Source: Acanthaster planci (lineage: Eukaryota > Echinodermata > Asteroidea > Valvatida > Acanthasteridae). Taken from it: DNA of 64,000 nucleotides. The DNA lies in assembly GCF_001949145.1 (NCBI RefSeq), contig NW_019091602.1, positions 450,035-514,034 on the forward strand, written 5' to 3'. The notes beneath the pieces are model-generated. The model did not search any database and was not told the DNA's origin. It saw only the letters and a list, made by a program, of their open reading frames with translations. Position numbers and translations under genes: made by a program. Shown here one piece after another: positions 1 to 12,800 of this stretch (the stretch's first letter is position 1; each line of letters begins with the position of its first letter).

Positions 1-2376
1 TTGGGGGGGTGTATACTGTGCATGTGTACATCAGTATTAGAGATCAGCACTGTGGTTGAGTAGTAAAGCAGCTGGTTGTTGAAATACAAACACACAAGAG
101 CCGTCCATCTCATGCAAAAAAAAGATTAGAACAGCACAATTTACAGGACGATGTACACCAAATTAGGTTCGGGCAAGGCACCATCATATCAGTGTTTATA
201 TTTTATTGATTTGTCAAAAAAAGGATATGGGCCCCGCGTGATTTTCTCCCAATAGGTACATGTTGGGTCAGCTAACCAGAAACACAGCTACCTGTTTTTT
301 TTGTGGGGCCTAAGTTGACTTTTTTAGGTACATGTATAGCCCAGCATCAAACATCAACAAACAGTATGCATGTCCTCTGGAAGTAAAGTGGGTTAAGTGT
401 TACTGTTACTTAACATGCTAAATAAAGCCTATTTTGTATGGTACTCAGCTCATCAGTAGTTTGTGAACTGTACTGACTTTCAGCTTATATTTAGTAAATA
501 ACACTTGTAACACACTTTGCTATGTGAGGATGCCATGTATATTGATAATTGATACCCACTATATGGGTAGCTAGGTCATGTGATTTAGCAGGTGCAATCG
601 GTCTATGAGCCATGTTAGTTCAATAAATGCTCTTAGCCTGAATTTGATTTTTCACAGAGAGAGTGATGGAAAGAATCGATCCTAATAGTAACAGGGCTTT
701 TAAAGTAGACAAGTGTGACAATTCTATCATCCATCCTTGTTCTAAATCAAGTATATGATACAAGAAGATTTGAAGACGTATTTTGTACATTAAAGTATAA
801 CAGGTGAGAACATGTACATGCAGGTCAAATCCCTAACCCATGCAGGTGTAAGTGTTGTGCTAAGTTTGACTACCACATCTGACATACATGTATGTATATG
901 TATCGATTTTGCATGATTATTTTTTCAGCCCATCATAAGAACATTTTAAAATATCTATGGGAAGACAAAATCCCCTGTTACTGTCAATTAATATTTTATC
1001 ACTATCAGACAACTATGTGATGTTGTAACTTTGAAGAGGTAAATAACCATGCATGTTTTTTGAGAAATTTACATTCAGAGAGCAATATCTGTTTCAGTGC
1101 CTGCATTTCCACTTTTCTGCAGTTTGGAAAAATCATAATACATCCTTTTTGATAACAAGGTCCTTCTTTAGAGATCTTGGGATCAAGAAGGCACATTACA
1201 TGTACACTGTAGGCATGCTACCAGAGAATTAGTGCATGCCCGTGCTTTTGTAAAATAAGAATTTACATGTACCATTTACATGTAGGAAGGTTTGTGTTTT
1301 TACATTTTTCCTGTTTTCCTCTTGTTTGGTTACTCAGCACAAATACTGTTTTAATTTTGTTTAAATCCTATTTTTCTTCCTTGTTGTGTGACTTTCCCAT
1401 GTACACTATTTTTAGCCTGGCTTTTTTAATTGTTTTCACTCATATTATATACCAAGGAAAAAGCATATTTTTCAGAAACAAGTTTCAAGCATGATGAGAA
1501 CATTTTGGGTGCATGTGCTCCTTAAATTTTAGATTGTTAAATGTGACCTATACTCTAACAAGGATACATTACGATACTGAATCCTGGAAGCACATGTGCA
1601 TGTGACATTATGTTCAAGGACATTACTAATGCAAGTGATTTACAGTTGCTTGATACATAATGTGGCTGTTTTGTGTTGGCCATCATAAATGGCTGAGTGG
1701 CAGAATTTCCTGAGAGATACATGTATCATTCCTTGCCTAGTACACAAACAAGTGCAATTGTACATGCATGTGCTAAGTAAAAAAGTGCAAAATAATCCTT
1801 TAGTCACTTTTCAACAGAATATAAGTTTGTGTCAGTTTTGACTAAAAGCAATCGACAGCATGCAGATGTTTTTGCTTTTGACGAAAAGTGACCAGTCCCA
1901 TGGTATTGCCACAGTACAGTTTCTGTGAAAGAAGGGGTTGTTGAAACAGCTGCCTGTATGACAGGGCATGTGGTGTCCTCCACGGTGAATACAGGAAATC
2001 AACACACATCTGTGTTGGGACAGTGCAATACAGTGAAACATGATGAAGTGATTGACAAAATAATCATTTGACCCATTGTCACTGCTCAGTGTCATGCGGC
2101 ACTCACGCCAGACACCTGGTACCTGTCAGTTAACATCTGTTTTTATTGACCAAATGCTGTCAGAACTTGTTCAAAGTGCACATTGTTTTAATAGAAACAG
2201 TAAATTTCCTGCCAGGCAATGATCTAGTGGACAGTTTGTCTCCAAAGAACAAATCAGTAAAGTAACTTATGTACAGCTAGGTACTTTGACACCACAATTT
2301 CTATACAGGCAACAAATGAGACTGGAGGGTTTTTGGCAAATATGCTGCACAGCTTCATCTCTGTTTCTTGTTCAAG
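1..2376. other. Probable intron of the hexosaminidase gene
   Basis: No coding exon could be supported here. The first recognisable hexosaminidase exon begins at 2377, and its start matches the start of human HEXA exon 11, so the preceding exon (carrying the VWQEVFDN-type segment of the family) must lie upstream of the window. The stretch is AT-rich with scattered TACATG words and no clear element. Confidence 0.55.
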
Positions 2377-5300
2377 GTGGTCTCTAATGCGGTAGTCCAT
2401 GTGTGGAAAGGCCCATGGCAAGAAGAACTGGCCAAAGTCACCCGCCTGGGTTACAAGACTCTGTTGTCTACACCTTGGTATCTGAACTATGCTGGCAATC
2501 CATATGGTCAGGATTGGAAGACTGCCTATGCAGTTGAACCCTTGATGTTTAACGGTAATCATTTGCAAGTTCTGGGGTGTCAAATCATTATTTCACCCAT
2601 TCATCCCATGCTTTTTGAACCTGTGAACATAGCCAGAGTTCATAAAGAACCAGAGCTCTTCTAGAACCATACCTGTCCCGACAGTGCTCGTTGAACAGTG
2701 GGGGGAGGGGCATTTATGAGATCACCGTGCATGAGCCAGAGTAAAGGGCCTGCCAAAAGTGGGAGGGGGCATTATCCCTAAGTCAAAAAAGTGTGGGGGG
2801 GGGCTCCCTTGCTCCTCCCCTGCTACCGCCGCCAGTGATTCATTTGAAGGATAATTGTGTTTTATTCCATACCATATTCATTGACAAGCCAATATCTTAT
2901 TATGTGAGAACAAATCATGTGTCTATAAGCACAGGTGCATTCCACTACACATGAACATGAATACGGTGTAAGCTTGTTTGTTGGCAATTGAGCCACAGTA
3001 GTACTGCTATCTGTAATTCATTCCTAAGTCCACAGGGCCATACAGTAAATATTTATTTAAAAAGTTTATTCTTTATGATTTGTCCATGTTTCATGGTTAA
3101 GCAGTTATTACTAATGCATACCAAACACAGAGAAAATGGGTAAGAGGTTAATAGTACCTTATTAGTGGTTATGGCAAGAGATTTAAAAGAAAATTAACCG
3201 GGCATTTACTGAGCTCATGAATAACAACAATTTTAGCTTGGAAATTTTCAGTTAACTTTGCCTTTTTTGTAGACAATAACAGTACATATGCCATACTGGT
3301 ACACATACAGTACTTTAAGACGTTGACTGCCGCACATACATGTAATTTACTATTATTTATTTGGCATTGACAATACAAAGTATACATTGTACATATAGAA
3401 CAAAACAAAACCCAAGGACAAGGACATATGAAGAATGTAGCACATGCCAGGAAAGAAAAAATGTAACTAAATAACTGTAGCTCAAAGGCCTTCCTTTCCA
3501 CAGGGTGTTCCCACTTGCCAAGCGTTGTATGCACGCATGCATAAGTAACAGGTAGTCTTCAGGTTTCTATTGGAACATAAGCATTTTAAAGATGTACAGT
3601 ATGTCCTCACCACTGCCAGTATTTGTTGTGTTCTTGCTGATGCCAGTGTATTCAATTTACAATACAAAAGCCTTTCATTTCCTTCGAGTATAGCTTGAAG
3701 TGGCAGAATCCGGGGCCCTTTTCCAGTACTCGACTTGGGCTCCGTCTGAGGCTTCAATTCCAAAACTAATCCCCGATTGTGGGCCCTAAGCGTTTAAATG
3801 AAATTGGATTACTGTAATTCCTGGCTCTCTTGCATCTTATTTGATGTTTGCAGCACTATTAAACTAATTACTGCACTTACAGCTTCAACGTCAGCTAGTT
3901 AAAAAACAGTTGAAGCCTGAGACGGAGCCGAAGTTGAGTATTGGAAAATGGCACGGTACAAATAAGCCCACATTCAAGTGGGCTTATTGTCCACGCCACA
4001 ACCAAGACTCTTTAGGTTGTTTCTTGCCCTTTTCTGTCTTTCAAAAGCCTCACGCCAAAAAAAAAAACACCTAGAGGAAAGTTACTCTTTTGAACCCTTC
4101 ATGTACTTCCTGGTTTCATGGGACTTTCTTCAATTGCTTTTAAATGCTTTCAAAATCTGTCATGTTTTCTTTGTAAGTTAATGTATTGCTGTACCCCCTT
4201 CTGCAAGAAAGTTATTACTTAAAATGAAGACTTAGTGCCAGTGTTGCATTCAAGTACTTTTCTGAGTCCTAAAGTTAACAGATTTCTGAGGTAGTGTAGT
4301 AGTAATAAGCCTAGGTGATGTAGGTTATGTAGACTGAATCCTTTGTGTCAGTGTCTTGTGAGTGGTTGGAAAATAATAAGCATGCAAAAATGTTCAGGTA
4401 TTTATGAATCCTTCTGCAGATACATGCACGTGTACTTCAACATTCCAGCATTCCTTCATTTCCAAATACTCAGCTCCTAGGTTTCATCACTAGCTTGTGT
4501 ACTGTACTGTTATCAAACTCTACCATGTCTAGTTACCAGGCTTTATTTCCTAATCTAGCATGTTAGATTATCAGAGTGGGAAAAGGGATGCTTAATACAC
4601 TGCTTATTTATCAGCCAACATTGCTTAAATGAAGAAATAAAAGGCACTTCTTTCCTACTGTTTTTCATCAAGCAACTTTCCTCTTTGTGGGTTATGCCCC
4701 ATGGCCAAAGTTTTATTGGGTGTTGAGATGACCATTTTTCTGGATGATTTTCAGGTACAGCAGCCCAGAAGGCCTTGGTGTTTGGAGGAGAGGCCTGCAT
4801 GTGGGGAGAGTATGTGGATGCCACCAACCTGATTCAGAGGAGCTGGTAATGATACAAAATTAAAATGATTAAAATGATTGATGCATTTAATGATGCACTG
4901 TTTCTGAAGTGTGTAATTACCAAATGTTGGTTTAATTCATTGAAACACTTTTAATTGGCCTGACTTCTCAATGCAAATAATCCACTCTCAGGCCACGTGG
5001 CTGTGCAGTTGCTGAACGATTGTGGAGTGCAGAGAACGTTCGCGATGTAAACAAGGCAGCACCCAGGCTAGCTGAACAGAGGTGCCGTATGGTCAAGTAA
5101 GTAATTGTATCACTGCTAGGTGTACTTTTTGTTTTTAAGGTAAAGCCCTATCGGTCATGGGGGAGAAGACAATAAGGAATTGTTCAGCTGTAGAGGGGAA
5201 GAAAGCCTCAGATATTATTCTGGGAAAACCCATGGTATCAGGGACTGAAAACCCAATCCACATATCGGGCTGCACAGAATTGGAACCCTGGGCTGCTGTG

Positions 5301-5907
5301 GTGGAAAGTGAGCAAGGCACGACTATGCCAACCTGACTGTACGTCAGGAAAAAAACAAGAGAGCTGAAATTGAGATCTGGTATCTGGTGCTCCCGGGATG
5401 TTGTCTTCCATGTGTTCATCCTCACTTATTCCCATATTTTAGCCAATTTGGGGCCATTAGCCCTCATAGACCAATCTGACATCAAGTGTTAGAAGCTATT
5501 ACTGCAGTGGCTCAGTGTGCTCACATCAGTGGTGTACATATCCAATTCTTGGCTCCAGAGGCCAACATTTGAATTTTTGTCTAAAAACAATTGTCCGCAT
5601 GTTTTGCATTCTCCCTGCCCTAAGGAAAGTTTTGTTTTTCTAAAGTACCGGCAGTTTCAGTTCCTCCAAACAAATTTGCAATGTGACTCCAAGGGAAGTG
5701 GGCTTCCCCCCCCCCCGGATTTGCCACTGGCCTACACGCAGATGATTGGATAGTTTGTAATGTACTCATGCATGCAGGAACATCGGAACATCACTGGCAT
5801 CAGTAGGACACATCTAGGAAACAAAACATTAATTCAGGAATGTGTATGGTGTTGATTACAGGCGTGGTCTGAAAGCTGAGCCAGTGACTGGGCCAGGATT
5901 CTGTTAA
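2377..5907 (+). CDS. Beta-hexosaminidase subunit, C-terminal four exons (partial)
   Basis: Glycoside hydrolase family 20 enzyme, a lysosomal hydrolase removing terminal N-acetylhexosamines from gangliosides and glycans. Coding exons are 2377-2554, 4755-4845, 4992-5096 and 5862-5907, with consistent phases (1, 2, 2) and canonical GT-AG ends. Visible family landmarks are [34 protein letters not shown], and a final cysteine pair (RCRMVK to PGFC-stop) equivalent to the C-terminal disulfide of HEXA. Intron positions coincide with those I know for human HEXA exons 11-14. The catalytic Asp-Glu pair lies in upstream exons outside the window. After WYL the residues are N then Y: the N resembles human alpha, but Y matches neither the alpha Arg nor the beta Leu, so HEXA versus HEXB is left open. 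The protein ends at the last Cys, without the vertebrate tail. Confidence 0.93.
3716..3988. repeat. Inverted repeat plus perfect hairpin in a hexosaminidase intron
   Basis: CTCCGTCTGAGGCTTCA within 3716-3757 is repeated in inverted form at 3911-3954 (arms about 42 bases, several mismatches). Next to it, 3961-3988 is a perfect hairpin with an 11-base stem (AATAAGCCCAC) and a 6-base loop. Likely a MITE relic. Confidence 0.65.
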
Positions 5908-7228
5908 ATTCTAGGAAGAGATTGAAATAGTAATGCACACTGGTCAACCTGATGTTCGTTTCAAGGAAGAGTTTATTAGAATTTAGCACATTCATCAGTA
6001 CTGGGTTTTTTAATACTGCACCAGCATGATTGCCATAGATTTGGTCGCAAAAATAGAAAGTGCATTTTGCACTAAAATTAAAACAAATGAAAACTTGTTC
6101 CTAGCAGACAACATCGTGTGACATTTATGAGTTGGCAGCGTCATCAAGCATTATCTAGCCAATAGACAAACATTACTTGTTGAAGTATGATTTGCAATGA
6201 TCATTGTCAAAACCATCACTGAAAATGTTTTGTCTGATGGAAGTTTTTATTTAGATAATCTTTGCTTGGTTTCTAATAATTACAATGTGGAGAATGAAAT
6301 CTTGTTCTACAACTTTATATTAAACCAGAATCTCTGGGGAAAAAGGTGAAATATTCTAGTATTAGGACTTTACAACAAAATCTGTTAATTCGTTGTTCTT
6401 ATAGATGTTACTTTGTAAAAAGCATAAGATGTTAATGTTTCTTCGCACAAAAGAAAAATGAATCGGTTACCAGTCCTTTTGTATTGTATTAGATAATGTT
6501 CATAACATTCATGCCTTAGATAGAATCATTTATTAATGAACCATCACTAGAGTAACTATCATTTAGTTTCAAGGATGGATACAGAACGAAGATTGTGGTG
6601 CTAAGATGTTCTTCGAGGGGCCTGTTGGAAATTTCTTGGTGTTGTCATTTACAATAGCTGTTCTGAGGGTTGAGGCTACAGTTTAAGAGCATTTTACACT
6701 TTTGAAAAAAAAGGAAACGAAATAGTGTAGTTCTAAAAATCGCCTTCCTCTCATATAAAAGAATCGAAAATTGTCCCTTTTTGGGGTTGGGGTAGGGTGG
6801 GTGTTGGGGGTAGAGAGGCGTTTGTCCGGTGTTAAGTTTTGTGGCATTCCTGTGAAAACGAATCTAAATTTTCCACGCAGTTTTTGACCTTTCTCAGTTC
6901 AAAGTTTTAAACGTATATTTTCAAATTCGTTCCTTTAATTCATGACCTTTCATGTCCAATGTTTACTTTCGTCTTTAGTCGCTCAGTTTTTAACTTTTAA
7001 TTTTGTACCATGTACTACATGTTTTCTTGAAAGACAATTCGATGTCTGTATTTGTTGAACGTACAGTAGATGAATCAGTTTCGTCATTTTGCGATCAATG
7101 TTATATCAGTTTCATTCAAATTTGTCACTCGATACTCTCTTCGGTATTTTATGTTTCCGTCTGTTCTTTTCTACTTAAAACATGTTTACTTTTAGTTGTT
7201 TTAACATAGATCTGTAACCTTAAATAAA
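5908..7228 (+). other. Likely 3' UTR of the hexosaminidase gene
   Basis: AT-rich stretch after the stop at 5905-5907 with no coding potential. The first canonical AATAAA I found is at 7223-7228, which would give a UTR of about 1.3 kb. The transcript end is inferred, not shown. Confidence 0.4.
7223..7228 (+). terminator. Candidate poly(A) signal, hexosaminidase gene
   Basis: Canonical AATAAA about 1.3 kb after the hexosaminidase stop codon and 1.2 kb before the next gene. No transcript evidence. Confidence 0.35.
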
Positions 7229-7750
7229 GTCATATCGTTTGTATTGGTTGTGCGTTCAAGCGTTAACAGCTGGAAAAAAATGTTTATACATGTACATGTA
7301 CTGTTCACTTCATGCAAGAAATAATTTTAGGCCCAAACTCCCGAAAGCAAAATGTATATTTTCACATCTGTCACAAAATAGTCAGTTCATTTCTTCCTTT
7401 CTCTTTGGACTGTCTAACCTTCAATTTATTGTCTTTAATTGCAATACACCATATCAAAGACGTCTGTACATGGTTGTGTACCATCCGATGAATTTGATTA
7501 AAACATTCTTTGGATCAATGGAACAAAAATTGATCCTTCCATCAGGTTAGAAAAGGTCTATTGAAATCTTACGAAATCTAATGGAAAATTGTTGAAAAAG
7601 ATTGACCGTGATAAAAAAACAAATCATTGTAGCATTTGCATGTCCTAGTCTCCTCGAGACGAATTTGAAGTTAACGGTCTGGGAATTTGAACGAAACAAA
7701 ATTTGGAAATGCGCAGGAATTATTTGCTAGTACAGTTTTCCGTGCCCACT

Positions 7751-8005
7751 AAGTTTTATACAACCTGTTGTCTTGAATTATTGTTGATTCCAGTGAAAAT
7801 AATTAATAGGTGATTCCAACGAGGAAAATTAAACATGAAGCATCTGCACTAAATTCATATGATTAATTAATTCACAGATATCGATCAAATTTCTGTGCCT
7901 CCTCATTTTTATACACCTGTCGTCTTGAATAATTATTGTTTATTTCAATGAAATTTGAATTGATAGGTGATTTCAACGAGGAAAATTAAACATGAAGTGT
8001 CTGGA
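7751..8005. repeat. Imperfect direct repeat upstream of the GPCR
   Basis: A segment of about 100 bases at 7751-7846 recurs at 7894-8005. Both copies contain a TATACA-CCTGT-GTCTTGAAT block, then GATAGGTGATTTCAACGAGG (first copy with small changes), then AAAATTAAACATGAAG. The two copies are about 150 bases apart. The role is unknown; it lies 0.5-0.7 kb before the GPCR start, in otherwise non-coding DNA. Confidence 0.7.
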
Positions 8006-8469
8006 GTATTTTTCTTCATTGGGCAACTAATTTACAACTTTCGTTTTCAAAGTCTAATAATCTGTTGCATGTTTGATAGTGCCTTTGTTCACGTTATCTA
8101 CGTGCCTTTCGTTGAAAACAAACCGAAGAATTCGAATTGGTTCTGGGAATGATAACCGAGCAATGTACCAAAACTTTCTGAACCTACAGTGCCTGAATGG
8201 AATAGCGGTACTGATGCTACATTTCTGTTCACCTTCCTTTTATAAACAGGAAACCAGCAATGATATCTGCAAACCCGAGTTATCCTATTATGTTATAGAC
8301 TCACGAGTCGCAACTCTTTGCTCATTTGCATGCCGACGAACATTTGCAGTCTGGTATACAGATCTATCCCGAATCCAGCAAAAGCAGAGGGTACAGCAGC
8401 GCCTACATTATTACCGAATTGAGCTCCATGTGAAGCATTTCAGTGATCATTACACATCTCATCTCAACC

Positions 8470-9543
8470 ATGTCCAAGCAAAATGAAACCTTGGCGTTGA
8501 TGCCCTCACACGCCGTCACCGCCATCGCTTGTGTTTGGGCCTTTATGACCGCTCTGGCTTTCGTTGGCAACCTTCTTGTCATACTGTCAGTCTTACTCGC
8601 CAAGAAGCTACGCACAGTGACCAATGCCTTCGTGGTCAACCTCAGCGTAGCAGACCTGTGGTCGTGTCTGTCCTATCCGTGGATGATCGTGGCCCAGGTG
8701 AGCCCAGGCGGCTGGCCCCTGGCGTCAGAAGTCCCCTGCACCGTTGCCGCCTTGCAGTTTGACACCAGCCTCTGCGTTCGTGTATTCACGCTGGCCGCCG
8801 TAGCTGTCAATCGCTTGGTTCTTACGACCGTGTGCAGAGCGACTTACAGAAGGTTGTACTCTCCGAGGAAAGTCATCGGCATGATTGCGACCACGTGGGT
8901 CGTATCATGCACCATCGTTTTCCTCCCTTACGTTCTTGAAATTAGTGAGCCCGGCTACTATCCCGAAGATAAAATCTGCTCGACCAAGGACGGTTTTCAT
9001 GGCCGGAAATTCACTTACGAAATCATCGAGTCGAGTTGCTTGGTGCTGTCCTTGACCATCGCCGTGATTTCCTACGCGGTGCTCTACGCCCGATCGGTCC
9101 TGCAGAAGAGAGACCAGGCACTCCGTGTTGATAACCAGCCACACGATGAAGTGGTGGTGACTGAAAGGAGGATGTTTTTCTTGGAGATCAGTATCCGCGA
9201 TGCCACCAGGCAGAAAATTACCAACCCAGACCAGGAGCAAGCCACCACCAAGATCTTGTTGATAGCCTTCTGCATCATGTTGCTACTTGTGTTGCCCTTT
9301 CTGATCGCGCTGGTGGCGTCAGCCGACCATAAATTCGTCGTCTACAGTATGACCATCGCCATACTGACCAGCTGCGTGAATCCCATCATCTACGCGTTTG
9401 GTCACCCTCATTTCAAGGCGGTTCTTCCCAAGGTTGCCCGATGCCGCTACTCGGAGATACTCAAGCCTTCGTACTTTTTGCAAGCAATGCTTCAGCCTTC
9501 TTCTATTGCTTTGAACAAGGAGAGCTCGGAACCACTGGCGTAA
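8470..9543 (+). CDS. Class A (rhodopsin-like) orphan GPCR, intronless, 357 aa
   Basis: Seven-transmembrane receptor of the plasma membrane. I start it at the ATG at 8470 (A at -3); the frame is open only 27 bases further upstream, from a GTG. Landmarks: N-glycosylation site N5-E-T; GN at 33-34 in TM1; NLSVAD in TM2 with the sodium-site Asp at 62; Cys90 (TM3 top) and Cys170 (ECL2) for the conserved disulfide; N114-R115-L116 where DRY is usual; NPIIY at 304-308 in TM7. TM6 has no CWxP; it reads FCIMLLLVLPF with Pro276. The NR- form of the TM3 motif and general look recall melatonin, moody and GPR84-like receptors, but no ligand can be assigned. The intronless form is common among lineage-expanded invertebrate GPCRs. 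Confidence 0.93.
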   Translation: MSKQNETLALMPSHAVTAIACVWAFMTALAFVGNLLVILSVLLAKKLRTVTNAFVVNLSVADLWSCLSYPWMIVAQVSPGGWPLASEVPCTVAALQFDTSLCVRVFTLAAVAVNRLVLTTVCRATYRRLYSPRKVIGMIATTWVVSCTIVFLPYVLEISEPGYYPEDKICSTKDGFHGRKFTYEIIESSCLVLSLTIAVISYAVLYARSVLQKRDQALRVDNQPHDEVVVTERRMFFLEISIRDATRQKITNPDQEQATTKILLIAFCIMLLLVLPFLIALVASADHKFVVYSMTIAILTSCVNPIIYAFGHPHFKAVLPKVARCRYSEILKPSYFLQAMLQPSSIALNKESSEPLA

Positions 9544-9554
9544 CTTGTGCCAGA

Positions 9555-9640
9555 ATGGGGGGGGGGTGGGGATGATTCAATAGCCTATCCTCCCCCAAAA
9601 GGGTTTTTTGAGGGAGGGGGGATACCCAATGATCTCGATG
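9555..9640. repeat. G-rich dispersed repeat, copy 1
   Basis: Directly after the GPCR stop. The segment around GATGATTCAATAGCC, flanked by G-rich runs and a TTTTTTGAGG block, recurs in inverted orientation at about 57515-57595. It is a short interspersed repeat of unknown type. Confidence 0.55.
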
Positions 9641-12600
9641 ATCTCGGGACTTGCGCTCATGCTCAGCACCCCGCTGCCCTTTCCGTTTGTTCGGAAAAAA
9701 GTGTAGCAAGAGGAGCGTTGGCCATGGTTTTTGGCCGTGGATATGTCACAACTTTCGGTAGTTGATACGGAAAAACAGGCCTCCGCACATATGTTCGGCA
9801 TGGCCTTGGATACATTCTATTTCAACAAGTAGTATGATTTGTCATAAAATGAATTTTAAAAATGTGCTATAGTGTATGGATACCAAGGAATAGAAGTTTT
9901 GAAAATGTGATCATGGAGTAATACTGGATTAATTGTAGATTTGGTATAGTGTAATTCGAACACCAGAATTAGAAACCATTATTGCGATGGCACAGTGCTT
10001 GAGGACAGGTGGTACGCGTGCGTTACATGCCTCTTCGACCAAATTTACCAAATGCACACGAGCGTCAAGTTAAAGAATGTGCGTGTGAGTGCGGTGCCAC
10101 CGCATGCGCAGTTATGGCGTCTAATCGGATAAGTCTATATCCTGGCTGATGAGGCCATAGAGGGATTTCATATTAGCGCCGTCTGCGCATATCTGCGTCG
10201 AAACTGAGGCTCTCTGTGTTGACTTCCTCGCGCGCGCCCGCGGACTCTGAGTCCACACAGTACATGGAGTATCCGGTTCGTACGTGTGACGCCACTTCAT
10301 TTTAAACCACGCCCACTGCACAAGATACAGGACCATCGCAGGTGCGTTAGTTCGCGGTCAATTGTCGTTTTTTTCTCTTGATTTTACGTGTCGAGTAGTC
10401 CTGAAAGACTCTTCCACAAAAATGTGCCGCCTAAAAAGTCTGAATTTAACATACCGTTATGTGTTTTGTGTCTTGACTCCTTACTTTCAAGCGTTTGATC
10501 GTATCAAGTATTGAAGCTGACACGTACAGCCTCGTTTTCAAACGCGTAAGTGCGCAGATCGACGCTAAAAGCGTCGTATTGGGATCCCTCAATACCAGCG
10601 CTCACGGGGGGATCCAAGAATTTTTCGGGGGAGGGGTTAATATCTTATTCTGCATACAAACGGAAACGATGAAACATTATATATGACATACATTGTTTAA
10701 ATTGATATTGCCGTACTTACTTTTTAAAAATTATCCTCCCCAATGTTTCCTTGTTTTATCGGTGGTGGTGGTGGGGGGGTTGCATCCCCGAATCTGCGCC
10801 TGGTTCGGTATCTGTGCTCGGAAGAGGGTGATTCTTAGGGGCCATGCATTATAATCGATCCCTTCATGCCTCTCTCCCACCCCAAGTGTAGACTTTTCCC
10901 AACAACAATAATTTCCCATATTCCGTGTTGTAGCAAGGTGCCATTAACATCTCAGTTGTTTCGTAGTTATTGGCTAAAATCCAACCGTTTTCCATTTCTT
11001 TCTTCCATAGGCTATATATGTACAGGTTTCCTAAACTTTTCTGAGGAAAACTGTAAAATTTTCTTTCTGATCTTGTATTTTAATAATGCCCCTCTCCCAG
11101 TCCCTTGCATCTGTTTCTGAATGCTGGACGTAATCATAATTTTACGTTGAAGGCAACTGATATCTTCCGAAATAGAGAGTTGAATTTTGTATATTGGTTG
11201 ATGTGCCTTTTATGTATTATAGTCTTGTTTAATGGTTCATTTTTTTTCATTTTAATCCCATATATTCTATCGCATGTAGTTGCAGAGATTAAGACAATTT
11301 CATTTGGAATTTTAAAGTTAGTGCATGCATTACATGAATGAATAATAGTTTTTAATTTGAATTTATTTTATGTATATACAAAAGCACAAAAAGAAAAAAA
11401 AAATAAGAACGGAACCAAATTAACCGAACCAACCAGAAACCAAGAAACAAACAGGACTATGTTTGCATTCTTTTCAATAAGCCTGTTCGTAATAACCGCA
11501 TTGTCGCTGCACGGGAAAGAAGGGCAAGGGCCATTTGTACATAAAACCAATCGCTTTACCGTCGTGACGGTTTTGAGCAGGCAGGCGCCACATTCGGTAG
11601 TGAATCGAATGTTAACTGTGTGATTCAGCTAGAGCTTCAATTTTCAATTCTTTTCCGTTTTCGGTTGAATTTGTAGCATGGATGGAAATGAGCAAGATCT
11701 TTCAATTGTTGAAATTCGTCTGTGGACCGTGGCCCGAAAGAGTTCAAGGAACAACAACATATTTCACTCTGTATTTGGATTTTTAAATCAACACTTAATT
11801 GAACCTTAATTTGTATGAAATTACCTGAAAGTTTAACAAAGTCGTACGTATTACAATTTCAGTTTTCTTCCATTTTTCAGTTTCATTGTATCTTAAAGAT
11901 ACTGCTTTCTCTAAAGATTTCCTGGAGTGAGTTCTTAATGATGTCGATTTGCCACACCCTGTGCACAAACCCATGAGGCTGGTCTGAAAAATTCGAAGCG
12001 TTTTCTAAGAAAATGATTCTATTTTCTCACCACTACAATTCACATTTGAGTTTTTATGACATACTATTGCGTTCTGAGGGATAATTAGGCCATGCAGGGG
12101 GAAATTATTGATTAAACATGTTTATATTGTCAAGCCCCTCGTCGGGATTTCAAGTGACGGAACTTTTAAACAGTTTTCACGTGCCCTGCTTAATCCGACT
12201 CAAGAGTTGGGAGCCGAAATCCGCCCCCGTTGTCACGGTCATTTCTTATATCGCTGCAGTACATTTTTGTCAAAGCGTCGAACTTTATAGGATGTTTCCA
12301 GTAACTTGTTGCTGTCCTTTCTTGTGTACCAGTTGCACCCGCTTTGTGAAAATCGGACATACGCCCCCGGACCGTACAGTTCTCGAGCTGAGCAGAGTCC
12401 GATTTCTCTGAAACAGGTCAGCCAAATAATGTAGGAGGCCTATACTTTTCCAGTGACGTGCTCAGTGCACGCGGGCTGCGCTGGCACGCATTAATAGCGT
12501 TGAATTTCAAAAAAGTTTAACACCAAACAAAATGTGGATTGAGTTGAAAATTCACATTTTGTGAGTTTCGTTATTTATAACAACGGGTGACCATTTGAAA

Positions 12601-12800
12601 AGGGCACATTAATAATAAATTTTATAACGCCCTCTATAATGTTGCTGTCGCTCAAAAAAGAGTGGTACTTTCTTTATTCATTGTCACCATATTGGGACAC
12701 CTATGGGAGGCTGGGTACAATTCCACCGTCGCGCATGTTTTCAGGAGTCGGAGTGCTTTTTCATTGTCTTAACTTCGATGCCAAATTCACTTAAATCACC
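9641..12800. other. Intergenic region between the GPCR and the FKBP gene
   Basis: No supported gene. It contains the dispersed repeat at 10371-10600, AT-rich non-coding DNA around 10.9-11.9 kb, and the unannotated 5' region of the FKBP gene. I see no convincing TATA box before 12801. The short open frames here lack family features. Confidence 0.5.
10371..10600 (+). repeat. Dispersed repeat with identical 66-base core, left copy
   Basis: About 230 bases matching 61427-61645 in the same orientation. The first two thirds are diverged; the last part, 10525-10590, is identical to 61570-61635. The core contains a perfect stem-loop GACGCTAAAAGCGTC at 10561-10575 and ends in GGGATCCCTC in both copies. 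It could be an LTR end, a MITE or a SINE body. The right copy abuts a BEL/Pao fragment, but no flanking target duplication is visible. Confidence 0.8.

Noticed and set aside
8443-8469. Upstream GTG start for the GPCR
   Set aside because: Eukaryotic initiation at GTG is unlikely; the ATG at 8470 has a good context and precedes the glycosylation site.
8403-9278. Overlapping minus-strand and other-frame reading frames in the GPCR
   Set aside because: Shadows of the receptor reading frame with no family features.
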